Source: Rhizobium sp. LCM 4573
Lineage (GTDB): Bacteria; Pseudomonadota; Alphaproteobacteria; Rhizobiales; Rhizobiaceae
DNA: 6,624 nt
Reading direction: 5' to 3'
Assembly: GCF_001854865.1 (NCBI RefSeq)
Contig: NZ_MDDW01000026.1
Span: forward strand, 310,088-316,711
The notes under the pieces were generated by a model. That model did no database searches and had not been told where the DNA came from. It saw only the letters and a list, made by a program, of their open reading frames with translations. Within the stretch, counting starts at the first letter, position 1; each line of letters opens with the position of its first letter. Below, piece by piece: positions 1 through 5,988 of this stretch. A program made the translations under genes and the position numbers.

Positions 1-1
1 C

Positions 2-1387
2 GACGATATCGGCAATCGCTTCGACCACGTCCTCGTCGACGAATATCAGGATACGAACCGCCTTCAGGCATCGATCCTGTTCTCGCTTAAACCAGGCGGA
101 CGGGGCCTCACTGTCGTCGGTGACGACGCCCAGTCGATCTACTCGTTTCGAGCCGCGACCATTCGCAACATCCTCGACTTCCCGAACGAGTTCTCTCCCC
201 AACCGGCGGATGTGATTACTCTGGAGAGGAACTACCGCTCGACGCAGCCCATTCTGGCGGCCGCGAACGGCGTTATCGATCTAGCAAGGGAGCGGTTTAC
301 GAAGAACCTGTGGTCGGATCGGCAGTCGGAGCAGCGGCCTCTTCTGGTGACCGTGAAGGACGAGGCTGATCAGGCCAACTACATCGTCGAGCAGGTGCTC
401 GCAAACCGGGAGGTCGGCATTCCACTGAAGAGTCAGGCCGTGCTGTTCCGCTCCGCCAGCCATAGTGGAAATATCGAAGTGGAACTCACACGGCGCAACA
501 TTCCCTTCGTCAAATTCGGCGGCCTGAAATTCCTCGATTCCGCCCACGTCAAGGATTTACTGGCCGTGTTGCGTTTCGCCCAGAACCCACGCGACCGTGT
601 GGCAGGCTTTCGCCTTCTACAGATGCTGCCCGGTGTCGGCCCTCTAACGGCGGGGAAGATCCTCGACACGATCGCCGCTGATCCGGAACCACTGCAGTCG
701 CTTGCGGAAATCCCCCCGCCGCCGAAGAGCGGCGAAGCCTGGCCCGCTTTTGTGACGCTGCTTTCAGCGCTGCGCAAAGCGGAAGCGGGATGGCCGGGAG
801 AGATAGCACTCGCGCGAACCTGGTACGAACCGCATCTCGAGCGGATCCATGAAGATGCTGATACACGCAAGGCAGACCTGCTGCAGCTTGAACAGATAGC
901 AAACGGCTACGCTAACCGCGAACGTTTCCTGACCGAGTTGACGCTGGATCCACCGGACGCAACCAGCGATAAGGCCGGCGCGCCGCTTTTGGATGAGGAC
1001 TACCTGATCCTGTCCACCATTCATTCCGCCAAGGGACAGGAATGGCGGTCGGTCTTCATGCTGAATGTAGTGGATGGATGCATCCCATCGGATCTTGGGG
1101 TCGGAACAACTGCAGAAATCGAGGAGGAACGTCGCCTCCTTTACGTCGGGATGACTCGCGCGCGCGACAGCCTCACACTTCTGACGCCACAGCGGTTTTT
1201 CACCGGCGGCCAGAATGCGCAAGGCGACCGTCACGTCTATGCCTCGAGGACCCGCTTCATCCCCGCGACCCTGCTGCAGTTCTTCGAGGCGACCACCTGG
1301 CCCAAGATCAGTGCATCGGCCGGAGAACGCAGCGCGCGCCAGGTCAGGGTGGATATCGGCGCCCGGATGCGCGCGATGTGGAAGTGA
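2..1387 (+). CDS. UvrD/Rep-family ATP-dependent DNA helicase, 5'-truncated by window edge
   Basis: This is a superfamily 1A helicase that uses ATP to unwind DNA, as in repair or replication restart. The frame is open from base 2, giving 461 visible codons before TGA. Visible motifs by visible residue number: motif II, VDEYQDT (12-18); motif III, VVGDDAQSIYSFRA (38-51); motif IV, LERNYRST (74-81); the GG-KFLD/HVKDLLAVLR segment of the 2B/2A region (about 173-191); motif V, TIHSAKGQEW (339-348); motif VI, EEERRLLYVGMTRAR (374-388). The Walker A motif and the start lie upstream of the window. An apparent GTG start at 212 sits just before motif IV and cannot be the real start, because motifs II and III are encoded in frame before it. 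The C-terminus ends about 70 residues after motif VI, with no extra nuclease domain visible, so AddA is unlikely. Whether it is UvrD, PcrA or another paralog cannot be decided from this part. Family assignment is near certain. Confidence 0.96.
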   Translation, partial: DDIGNRFDHVLVDEYQDTNRLQASILFSLKPGGRGLTVVGDDAQSIYSFRAATIRNILDFPNEFSPQPADVITLERNYRSTQPILAAANGVIDLARERFTKNLWSDRQSEQRPLLVTVKDEADQANYIVEQVLANREVGIPLKSQAVLFRSASHSGNIEVELTRRNIPFVKFGGLKFLDSAHVKDLLAVLRFAQNPRDRVAGFRLLQMLPGVGPLTAGKILDTIAADPEPLQSLAEIPPPPKSGEAWPAFVTLLSALRKAEAGWPGEIALARTWYEPHLERIHEDADTRKADLLQLEQIANGYANRERFLTELTLDPPDATSDKAGAPLLDEDYLILSTIHSAKGQEWRSVFMLNVVDGCIPSDLGVGTTAEIEEERRLLYVGMTRARDSLTLLTPQRFFTGGQNAQGDRHVYASRTRFIPATLLQFFEATTWPKISASAGERSARQVRVDIGARMRAMWK

Positions 1388-1613
1388 TGGCTGGCCTGGC
1401 TTCGGGCAGGTTGCCGAGCGGATCCGCAAGATCGTTTACGCTAATTTCATTTCATTGGAGGTTTGCGGTGCAACCCTCAAGCGGGGGCTGTGCCATGGTG
1501 CTTCATGGAACTGAACACCGTGGTTATCGTCCACATGCAACTCGGCGATAAAACGCTACATCGAATAACGCCTCATTCAAGACGCCTTCGAGCCAGGATC
1601 AGCAAACAGAGGG
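1388..1613. other. Intergenic stretch, no supported gene
   Basis: This is the gap between the helicase stop and the hairpins that precede the end of the convergent reductase gene. The only notable element is a GGAGG (1457-1461) placed 6 nt before a GTG (1468), which opens a 27-codon frame ending with TAA at 1549-1551. The 27-residue product has no recognisable motif or membrane segment. A second 44-codon frame (ATG 1505, TGA 1637-1639) has no ribosome-binding site. I see no RNA gene or mobile-element end here. Confidence 0.5.
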
Positions 1614-1645
1614 GGGCGATCACTTCGCAAACGGGATGATCGCCC
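1614..1645. repeat. Inverted repeat, 9-bp perfect arms
   Basis: GGGCGATCA (1614-1622) and TGATCGCCC (1637-1645) are perfect reverse complements separated by 14 nt. The right arm overlaps by two bases the left arm of the next hairpin (1644-1666), so the two stems cannot both form completely in one transcript. The repeat lies between the convergent helicase and reductase genes. No T-run follows it on either strand. It may be part of a bidirectional transcription stop or a protein site; the role is inferred. Confidence 0.45.
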
Positions 1646-1670
1646 GCCGTATGCTCGAAACGGCGGTTTT
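1644..1670 (+). terminator. Candidate Rho-independent terminator downstream of the helicase gene
   Basis: CCGCCGT (1644-1650) pairs perfectly with ACGGCGG (1660-1666) around a 9-nt loop, and TTTT (1667-1670) follows on the + strand. The stem is GC-rich but the U-tract is only four bases. It would end rightward transcripts of the helicase just before they run antisense into the reductase, whose stop codon starts 15 bp further on. It is about 255 bp after the helicase stop, which is rather far, and the short U-tract lowers confidence. Confidence 0.45.
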
Positions 1671-1684
1671 AGGACAGCGGAGCT

Positions 1685-2644
1685 TTAAACCCGCATTTCT
1701 TTTTCCCACCAGCCGCGGGTGTTCACGTTGGCGGCGTCGGCGAGAGCTTCCAGTTCCGCGATGTCACCGCTGGTAAGCGTGAGGCTGCCGGCTCGGGTGA
1801 GACCATCGACATGGCGGGGCTTGGTAACGCCGATGATCGGCGTGGCCCCCTTGGCGATAGCCCACGCGGTCGCGACATCGGGCGCTGCCACACCTTGGCT
1901 CTGGCCGATCAAGGCGAGCTTGTCCGTCAGCGCCTTCAGCTGAGGCAGTATGCCATTGTAAGTCTCCGCCCGGCTGCTGCCTTCCGGCAGCGGGTTCTCT
2001 GGACTGTACTTGCCGCTCAGGGCGCCCTGTTCAAGCACCATATAGGCGAAGAACGGGACGCCGTGGTTGCGGCAATAGTCCAGGATGCCGGCCTGTTCAG
2101 AGCTGCGGTAGAGGAGACTATAGTGGTTCTGGACGGCTTCGACCCGGAACCCGGCTTCGCCCAGGATCCGGTCGGCGAGCTTGATTTCGCTCAGGTTGTG
2201 ATTAGAGACGCCGACGTGGTTGACCTTCCCGCTCTTGAGCAACGGGATCAGGTGCGGTGTCCACCGCGCCACATCGGCTGGATTGTGGATCCAGTAGAGG
2301 TCGATGTAGTCGGTGCCGAGGCGGGCCAGGCTTTGTTCCAGCATGTCCGCAACCGGATCGCCGCCGGTTCCCGCGGCCTGCGGGGTGAACTTCGTGGAGA
2401 GCTGGTAGCCGCTGCGCGCGAAGCGCTTCAGAACTTCGCCGAGTACAGTCTCCGATCGGCCCATGCCGTACACAATGGCGGTGTCCCAGAGGCTGAAGCC
2501 TGCCGCATGCGCCTTGTCGGCGAGCTCTTCCAGGCCAGCCTGAGTGATGCTGCTGCCGAAATAGCCGTTGCCGCTCTCGCCAATGTCGCCCCAGGCCCAG
2601 GTGCCCAGTGCTACGGTGGGTGTCTTCAGTTTATCGATCTTCAT
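1685..2644 (-). CDS. Aldo/keto reductase family oxidoreductase
   Basis: This is a 319-residue cytosolic NAD(P)H-dependent carbonyl reductase of the (beta/alpha)8-barrel AKR family, complete and of usual length. The catalytic tetrad is visible: D54 and Y59 in WDTAIVYG, K85 in STKF and H120 in YWIHN. GVSNHN (145-150) and QNHYSLLYR (172-180) are family signatures, and IIGVTKPRHVD (270-280) belongs to the C-terminal cofactor-binding region. I chose ATG 2644 because it begins at the usual barrel N-terminus (MKIDKLKTPTVALGTW) and has GGAG 5 nt upstream. The frame stays open to an upstream ATG at 2827, but that 61-residue extension is low-complexity, lacks family similarity and overlaps the divergent regulator. 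The gene appears monocistronic and is divergent from an AraC-type regulator, which suggests aldehyde- or substrate-inducible expression. The substrate cannot be told from sequence. Confidence 0.95.
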   Translation of the reverse strand: MKIDKLKTPTVALGTWAWGDIGESGNGYFGSSITQAGLEELADKAHAAGFSLWDTAIVYGMGRSETVLGEVLKRFARSGYQLSTKFTPQAAGTGGDPVADMLEQSLARLGTDYIDLYWIHNPADVARWTPHLIPLLKSGKVNHVGVSNHNLSEIKLADRILGEAGFRVEAVQNHYSLLYRSSEQAGILDYCRNHGVPFFAYMVLEQGALSGKYSPENPLPEGSSRAETYNGILPQLKALTDKLALIGQSQGVAAPDVATAWAIAKGATPIIGVTKPRHVDGLTRAGSLTLTSGDIAELEALADAANVNTRGWWEKEMRV

Positions 2645-2649
2645 GTTTG

Positions 2650-2653
2650 CTCC
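2650..2653 (-). promoter_or_regulatory. Ribosome-binding site of the aldo/keto reductase
   Basis: On the minus strand GGAG lies 5 nt before the ATG at 2644. It decides the start in favour of 2644 over the in-frame upstream ATG at 2827, before which I saw no comparable site. Confidence 0.7.
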
Positions 2654-2730
2654 ATGTTTGTTCCGCGGCCGGGATTGTTGTGAGCCAGGCGCCGCTGACA
2701 CTTTGATGCGCGGTGACCCCGAACCGTTAG

Positions 2731-2770
2731 CCCGATGCGCCGGAATTCCTGCCTGATTCTCCGGAATCCA
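2731..2770. promoter_or_regulatory. Candidate AraC-type operator: direct repeat with 21-bp period
   Basis: CCCGATGCGCCGGAATTCC (2731-2749) and CCTGATTCTCCGGAATCCA (2752-2770) match at 14 of 19 positions, including an unbroken CCGGAAT, and start exactly 21 bp apart. AraC-family proteins carry two HTH motifs per subunit and often bind as dimers to direct repeats two helical turns apart; araI1/araI2 is the classic case. The repeat lies in the 173-bp space between the divergent reductase and AraC-type genes, closer to the regulator (48 bp before its ATG). That it binds this regulator is inferred; no clear -35/-10 pair was found next to it. Confidence 0.5.
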
Positions 2771-2817
2771 CGCGTTCGCATTGCCGCGCTTGCGCGCGCG
2801 TGCGATGGTCCGTTCCC

Positions 2818-3714
2818 ATGGAAACACTGACGGAAATTGCGGCCATAATTGCCCGGCACGTCTCGAATGATGGCTTCCACGCCACCCCCATCGAACGCTT
2901 GACGCTTGTTCGATCCTCCACGGTGACCATGCCGATGCCGAATGTTTTACGGCCGCAATTGTGCCTCGTCGCGCAGGGTCGCAAGGAGGTCACGCTGGGC
3001 GACCGCGTGTTCGGATATGAACCGGGGCGCTATGGGGTCGTGACCTACGACCTGCCGGCGATAGGCCACGTGATCGAGGCGACGCCTGGCAAGCCCTATC
3101 TCTGCCTGTACCTCGATTTCGATCCGGTCATGCTGGGGGATTTGGCGCTGCGCGTGCCGCGGCCGGGAGCGCCATCTCCGCCCATTGGCAAAACGGTGTC
3201 CGACGCCGGCACCGATCTGCTCGACGCAGTTCTGCGCCTGTTGCGCCTGCTCAACGATCCGGCAGCGCTGCCCGTACTCGGGCCACTTGCCGAACAGGAA
3301 ATTCTTTATCGTCTGCTCGCCGGCCCCGAGGGCGCCAGGATGCGCCACATCACCTCCGGCCAGGGTCGGGTGGCTCAGGTCGGCCGCGCCATCGCCTGGA
3401 TCGGGAAGAATTTCAGGGAACGCTTCAGCATCGAGCGACTTGCCACGGAAGTCGGTATGAGCCCGTCGAGCCTGCACGAGCATTTTCGCGCCGTGACGGC
3501 GATGACGCCGCTGCAATTCCAGAAGCAGCTGAGACTCCAGGACGCGCGCAGCCTGATGCTGGTTCAGGATCTCGATGTCACGACCGCCGCCTTGCGCGTG
3601 GGTTACGAAAGCGCCTCGCAGTTCAGTCGCGAATATCGCCGCCACTTTGGAGAACCGCCTGCGCGTGACATAGCCCGCCTGCGCGCCTCACCGGGCTTGG
3701 CAGTGGTCGCGTAA
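2818..3714 (+). CDS. AraC-family transcriptional regulator (AraC_N / YqhC-like)
   Basis: This is a 298-residue DNA-binding regulator. The N-terminal half (about 1-185) matches the AraC_N domain typical of YqhC-like proteins: T23-P24-I25 and L28 near the start, then RPQLCLVAQGRKEVTLGDR (45-63) and Y-PGRYGVVTYDLPAIGHV (68-85). The C-terminus carries two helix-turn-helix motifs: FSIERLATEVGMSPSSLHEHF (203-223) and TTAALRVGYESASQFSREY (255-273), followed by the FGEPPARD end signature (277-284). I prefer ATG 2818. A GTG at 2800 adds six residues in frame, and neither start has a clear Shine-Dalgarno, so the exact start is uncertain. The gene is divergent from an aldo/keto reductase, the likely target. 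In E. coli, YqhC activates yqhD and dkgA (an aldo/keto reductase) in response to aldehydes; similar control here is inferred. The family call is firm, the inducer unknown. Confidence 0.93.
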   Translation: METLTEIAAIIARHVSNDGFHATPIERLTLVRSSTVTMPMPNVLRPQLCLVAQGRKEVTLGDRVFGYEPGRYGVVTYDLPAIGHVIEATPGKPYLCLYLDFDPVMLGDLALRVPRPGAPSPPIGKTVSDAGTDLLDAVLRLLRLLNDPAALPVLGPLAEQEILYRLLAGPEGARMRHITSGQGRVAQVGRAIAWIGKNFRERFSIERLATEVGMSPSSLHEHFRAVTAMTPLQFQKQLRLQDARSLMLVQDLDVTTAALRVGYESASQFSREYRRHFGEPPARDIARLRASPGLAVVA

Positions 3715-3794
3715 GTTCAGTTTACTGGCATCCACGTCTCAACGTTTAGTCCAAAGCGTCAGGGCGGCTCGTTAGATCTCTTCTGCCTCAGAGC

Positions 3795-3837
3795 GGAGGT
3801 ATTTATGCTGACTATTCAACCTTTCTTGGTCCAATAG
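3795..3837 (+). other. Orphan Shine-Dalgarno/ATG with abortive 10-codon frame
   Basis: GGAGG (3795-3799) lies 5 nt before ATG (3805), a near-ideal translation start, but the frame meets TAG at 3835-3837 after ten codons (MLTIQPFLVQ). The last codons overlap the 3' end of the convergent small gene at 3816-4139. It could be the surviving 5' end of a gene cut off when the lower-GC segment to its right arrived, a tiny leader peptide, or chance. The rest of the gap after the AraC-type gene (3715-3794) shows no hairpin terminator that I can find. Confidence 0.3.
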
Positions 3838-4139
3838 TGGTCCGATATATTTTGATTGTTACGAATGATGTAAGCGGCGATATCCGGGTCTCCATCGGCA
3901 AAGGTGTGAGGATCGGCGCCGCATAACAGCAAAAATAGCTTTTGATGTGCAACGGCAGCGAAGTATTCGTATGCCGGTGGCTTTTCCTGCGATCCGGTTA
4001 CCTGGACCTCTTCGGCGGCTTGATTGGTGGCATCTTCAAGCGCTTTGTAAATCGTGGCCAATAGAGCTCGCTCGGCTTTATCTTGAATGTCGACGAATTG
4101 CCTTTGTGCCGGGGTAAGAGTCGGGCAGCTATTGCTCAT
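3816..4139 (-). CDS. Hypothetical protein, low-GC orphan
   Basis: This is a 107-residue protein I do not recognise. It is largely helical and polar, with no signal peptide. Residues 11-45 form a charged amphipathic helix (QRQFVDIQDKAERALLATIY). A Q/E/K/P-containing linker follows (46-57), then a more hydrophobic helix (AAVAHQKLFLLLCGA, 61-75) that is too short and polar to be a clear membrane span. The tail includes DPDIAAYIIRNNQ (84-96). There are two cysteines (C5, C73) and no metal-binding or catalytic motif. The ATG at 4139 is supported by GAGG/AGGAAAG at 4146-4153 on the minus strand, 7-10 nt upstream. GC is about 50% by hand count, far below both neighbours, which suggests recent acquisition. 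The reading frame, start site and plausible composition make it likely to be real; no function can be assigned. Confidence 0.68.
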   Translation of the reverse strand: MSNSCPTLTPAQRQFVDIQDKAERALLATIYKALEDATNQAAEEVQVTGSQEKPPAYEYFAAVAHQKLFLLLCGADPHTFADGDPDIAAYIIRNNQNISDHYWTKKG

Positions 4140-4327
4140 TTAGTTCTTTCCTCGTGCGCCTAGTTCAGTGCTGAAGGGCATCCGGTGCCATGTGATTGCG
4201 TCTGCAATGAGCCTGAAGCGCATCATCCACTCAGTGAGTTCGCACCATCAGGACGAGCATTGTCTACACCAGCATTGGGCGCCATTTCAGGAAATCGTCA
4301 TCGTCGCGGCGAGTTCAGAGCAAACCT
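4140..4327. other. Intergenic stretch between the orphan gene and mocR-type gene, with a possible short upstream frame
   Basis: On the minus strand a 28-codon frame (ATG 4226, TAA 4140-4142) ends directly against the ATG of the orphan gene (TAAATG junction). Its product starts MMRFRLIADAITWHR. It has no clear ribosome-binding site of its own, and I do not recognise it; it may be a leader peptide, a gene remnant or chance. On the plus strand a 62-codon frame (4168-4356) overlaps the end of the MocR-type gene and looks spurious. No terminator or repeat stands out. Confidence 0.3.
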
Positions 4328-5827
4328 TTAACCGTCTACAAACGCCTTGCGCCTGAACACTTCCGCAAGAAGCCGCGTTCCCTGATCCGCTTCCGGTTCC
4401 GAAAGCGCCGAAAATCCGAGCAGCAGTCTCGACGTATCGGTGGAGAGCACGTTCATCCGCGAAAGCGGCATAACGACGACCCCCCTCTTCAGAGCCGCGG
4501 AGGAAACGGCGGTGTCATTACGCCAGGTTCCTGTGCTTTTGACCGTGAGGTTGATCCCCTGATCCGGCAGCAGCACATGGATATGTTCGGCCATGCGCTC
4601 GGTCAGGAAACCCGCCAACATGTCGCGTGAGGCGCGAAGTCGTTCCCGCAGACGGCGGAGATGCGCAGGAAAATAACCCTCTTCGAGGAAATCCGCGATC
4701 ACTTTCTGCTGGAAAGTCGGGGGGCAGCGGTCGACCGCCGGGCGCACGGCCCTGAACGCACCGACCAGATCGACCGGAACTACGAGATAGCCGATCCTGA
4801 GGCTCGGCAACAGGGCCTTGCTGAACGTGCCGGTGTAGAGAACCCGATTGGCCTTGTCGAGGCCGTGGAGCGAGGCGATCGGATGCCCCTGATATCGAAA
4901 CTCGCTGTCGTAGTCATCCTCGACGATCCAACAGTCGTTTTCCTCGGCATAGGCAAGGAGGCCGAGCCTTCGCGAAAGCGAGAGGACCGACCCAATCGGA
5001 TATTGGTTTGAGGGCGTCACGTAGAAGACGGAGGGCGGCGGCATGGCGCCGGCCATCAGGCTTTCCATGTCGAGTCCGTCCTGATCGACGCGAAGGCCGA
5101 CGACGTTGATACCGTTCAGCGCCAGGCATTGCCTGGCGGGCGGATAGCACGGGTCTTCCACGACGGCCGTATCGCCCGGCGTCATCAGCACGCGAAAGGC
5201 AAGGTCGAGCGCCTGCTGCGTTCCAGCCGTGATAAAAATCTGATCGGGCGCACAGCACACGCCGCGCGAGACAGCAAGATGCACGCTGATGGCTGCGCGC
5301 AACGTCTTTTCGCCCTGAATGTCTCCATAGCCTTCGAAGGCATAGTTCATGTGGCGGGCCGCAATGCGGTTCAAGAGCCGTGCCGTTCGTTCGTCGTGGG
5401 CGATACGCCCGGTGACGAATGGCAAAGTCTTCTGCGGCTCGAGGCTCGGACCGCGAGTGAGGATCGCCGTTGCCGCGGCCGACACGCCGCGGCGGATCGG
5501 ATATGCGCCCTCCCCGCCCGGCTGCTCGACAGGCGCGACGCCTTCTGGAATGGAGGACGCGATATAGGTGCCAGACCCGTGACGGGCGACGGCGAAACCT
5601 TCCGCAATCAGAATTTCATAGGCCTCCGCAATGACGCCGCGGGAAATCTTCCACTCCGCCGATGCGAGACGAGTTGATGGCAGCCGCTGTCCGGCCGCGA
5701 GCCGTTTCTCCGCTACGGCGTTTCTCAGCGAGAGATAAAGCTGCCTTGGCAAGGGCGCGGCGGACGAAGCGTCGATCAAGGGCTGAAATCCCGCGGAAGG
5801 CCCTTCACGCCGCCTCTTCAGTGTCAT
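4328..5827 (-). CDS. MocR-type transcriptional regulator (GntR HTH fused to PLP-dependent aminotransferase-like domain)
   Basis: This 499-residue protein has the family's usual two-domain build. An N-terminal GntR-type winged helix (about 25-90) includes LPRQLYLSLRNAV (26-38), LPSTRLASAEWKISRGVIAEAY (49-70) and the wing GSGTYIA (84-90). After a linker comes a fold-type I aminotransferase domain (about 130-495). PLP-site residues are intact: D304 and Y306 in VEDDYDSEF, Schiff-base lysine K337 in TGTFSK, and R344 in PSLRIGY. Their spacing matches D279, Y281, K312 and R319 of B. subtilis GabR as I remember them. TPSNQYPIG (271-279) varies from the TPSHQ-PTG form I know as common. Such proteins sense PLP-linked amino compounds rather than catalyse transamination. 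The ATG at 5827 has only a weak GGGA upstream but fits the usual N-terminus. It is divergent from a D-Ala-D-Ala ligase gene, the probable target, as for DdlR-type MocR regulators. Ligand inferred to be D-alanine or a related compound. Confidence 0.94.
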   Translation of the reverse strand: MTLKRRREGPSAGFQPLIDASSAAPLPRQLYLSLRNAVAEKRLAAGQRLPSTRLASAEWKISRGVIAEAYEILIAEGFAVARHGSGTYIASSIPEGVAPVEQPGGEGAYPIRRGVSAAATAILTRGPSLEPQKTLPFVTGRIAHDERTARLLNRIAARHMNYAFEGYGDIQGEKTLRAAISVHLAVSRGVCCAPDQIFITAGTQQALDLAFRVLMTPGDTAVVEDPCYPPARQCLALNGINVVGLRVDQDGLDMESLMAGAMPPPSVFYVTPSNQYPIGSVLSLSRRLGLLAYAEENDCWIVEDDYDSEFRYQGHPIASLHGLDKANRVLYTGTFSKALLPSLRIGYLVVPVDLVGAFRAVRPAVDRCPPTFQQKVIADFLEEGYFPAHLRRLRERLRASRDMLAGFLTERMAEHIHVLLPDQGINLTVKSTGTWRNDTAVSSAALKRGVVVMPLSRMNVLSTDTSRLLLGFSALSEPEADQGTRLLAEVFRRKAFVDG

Positions 5828-5838
5828 GTGCAGTTCCC

Positions 5839-5847
5839 AAGTGGCTC
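5839..5847 (+). promoter_or_regulatory. MocR operator half-site 1 (AAGTGGCTC)
   Basis: This is an exact copy of the 9-mer shared with 5862-5870 and, inverted, 5901-5909. It lies 11 bp upstream of the MocR-type gene's ATG, so binding here could repress the regulator's own transcription or translation. A degenerate inverted partner, GCCAC (5852-5856), faces its GTGGC core with 6 bp between them. Confidence 0.6.
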
Positions 5848-5861
5848 ACGCGCCACGGATA

Positions 5862-5870
5862 AAGTGGCTC
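5862..5870 (+). promoter_or_regulatory. MocR operator half-site 2 (AAGTGGCTC)
   Basis: This is an exact direct repeat of site 1, 23 bp start to start, in the context AAAGTGGCTCT. It resembles the AAAGTGG-type motif I remember for the MocR-family regulator PdxR of Corynebacterium. It sits just upstream of possible promoter elements for the ligase gene, a position suited to activation. Confidence 0.65.
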
Positions 5871-5871
5871 T

Positions 5872-5900
5872 GTCATATTCCAAATATCTGCACTTACAAT
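5872..5900. promoter_or_regulatory. Candidate overlapping divergent promoters, mocR-type gene and ddl
   Basis: On the plus strand TACAAT (5895-5900) is a 5/6 match to a -10 box for the ligase. The best -35 candidate, CTGTCA (5870-5875), is weak and 19 bp away, as expected of an activator-dependent promoter. On the minus strand TTGTAA (5899-5894) and TATGAC (5877-5872) with a 16-bp spacer could serve the regulator. Both fall in the AT-rich centre of the gap, flanked by operator half-sites 2 and 3, and they overlap, so the two transcripts may compete. These are eye-read matches only. Confidence 0.35.
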
Positions 5901-5909
5901 GAGCCACTT
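5901..5909 (-). promoter_or_regulatory. MocR operator half-site 3, inverted (AAGTGGCTC on minus strand)
   Basis: GAGCCACTT on the plus strand is the exact reverse complement of half-sites 1 and 2. It directly follows the candidate TACAAT -10 box of the ligase promoter and would overlap its transcription start. From the regulator's side it lies just upstream of the candidate TTGTAA -35 box, where it could serve as an activating or looping site. Confidence 0.6.
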
Positions 5910-5977
5910 GCAAGCGGCATAACGAAAAAGACATGGATCGTCGGAAGCTCAATATGCCTCCTCATCGACTTTCCTCC

Positions 5978-5982
5978 GGGAG
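5978..5982 (+). promoter_or_regulatory. Ribosome-binding site of ddl
   Basis: GGGAG lies 6 nt before the ATG at 5989. It supports this start over the second in-frame ATG at 6001, which has no such site. Confidence 0.7.
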
Positions 5983-5988
5983 ATTCTC

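Noticed and set aside
212..1387. A separate 391-codon gene starting with GTG at 212
   Set aside because: Helicase motifs II and III are encoded in the same open frame upstream, from base 2, so this is an internal codon of a gene that begins before the window.
764..1429. Minus-strand frame of 221 codons opposite the helicase
   Set aside because: It is antisense to conserved helicase motifs V and VI and has no domain features.
1505..1639. Plus-strand 44-codon frame in the gap after the helicase
   Set aside because: It has no Shine-Dalgarno, an Arg-rich tail, and ends inside the hairpin region.
1811..2683. Long plus-strand frame of 290 codons opposite the aldo/keto reductase
   Set aside because: It is antisense to a clearly conserved enzyme; its product has no domain and reflects high-GC codon bias on the other strand.
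2645..2827. A 61-residue N-terminal extension of the aldo/keto reductase
   Set aside because: It has no family similarity, overlaps the divergent regulator's start, and the internal ATG at 2644 has a good ribosome-binding site and the standard barrel N-terminus.
2947..3645. Minus-strand frame of 232 codons opposite the AraC-type gene
   Set aside because: It is a shadow of the AraC family gene, with no recognisable motif in its translation.
4168..4356. Plus-strand 62-codon frame between the orphan gene and the MocR-type gene
   Set aside because: It has no ribosome-binding site, its end overlaps the MocR-type gene, and its composition is unlike a normal protein.
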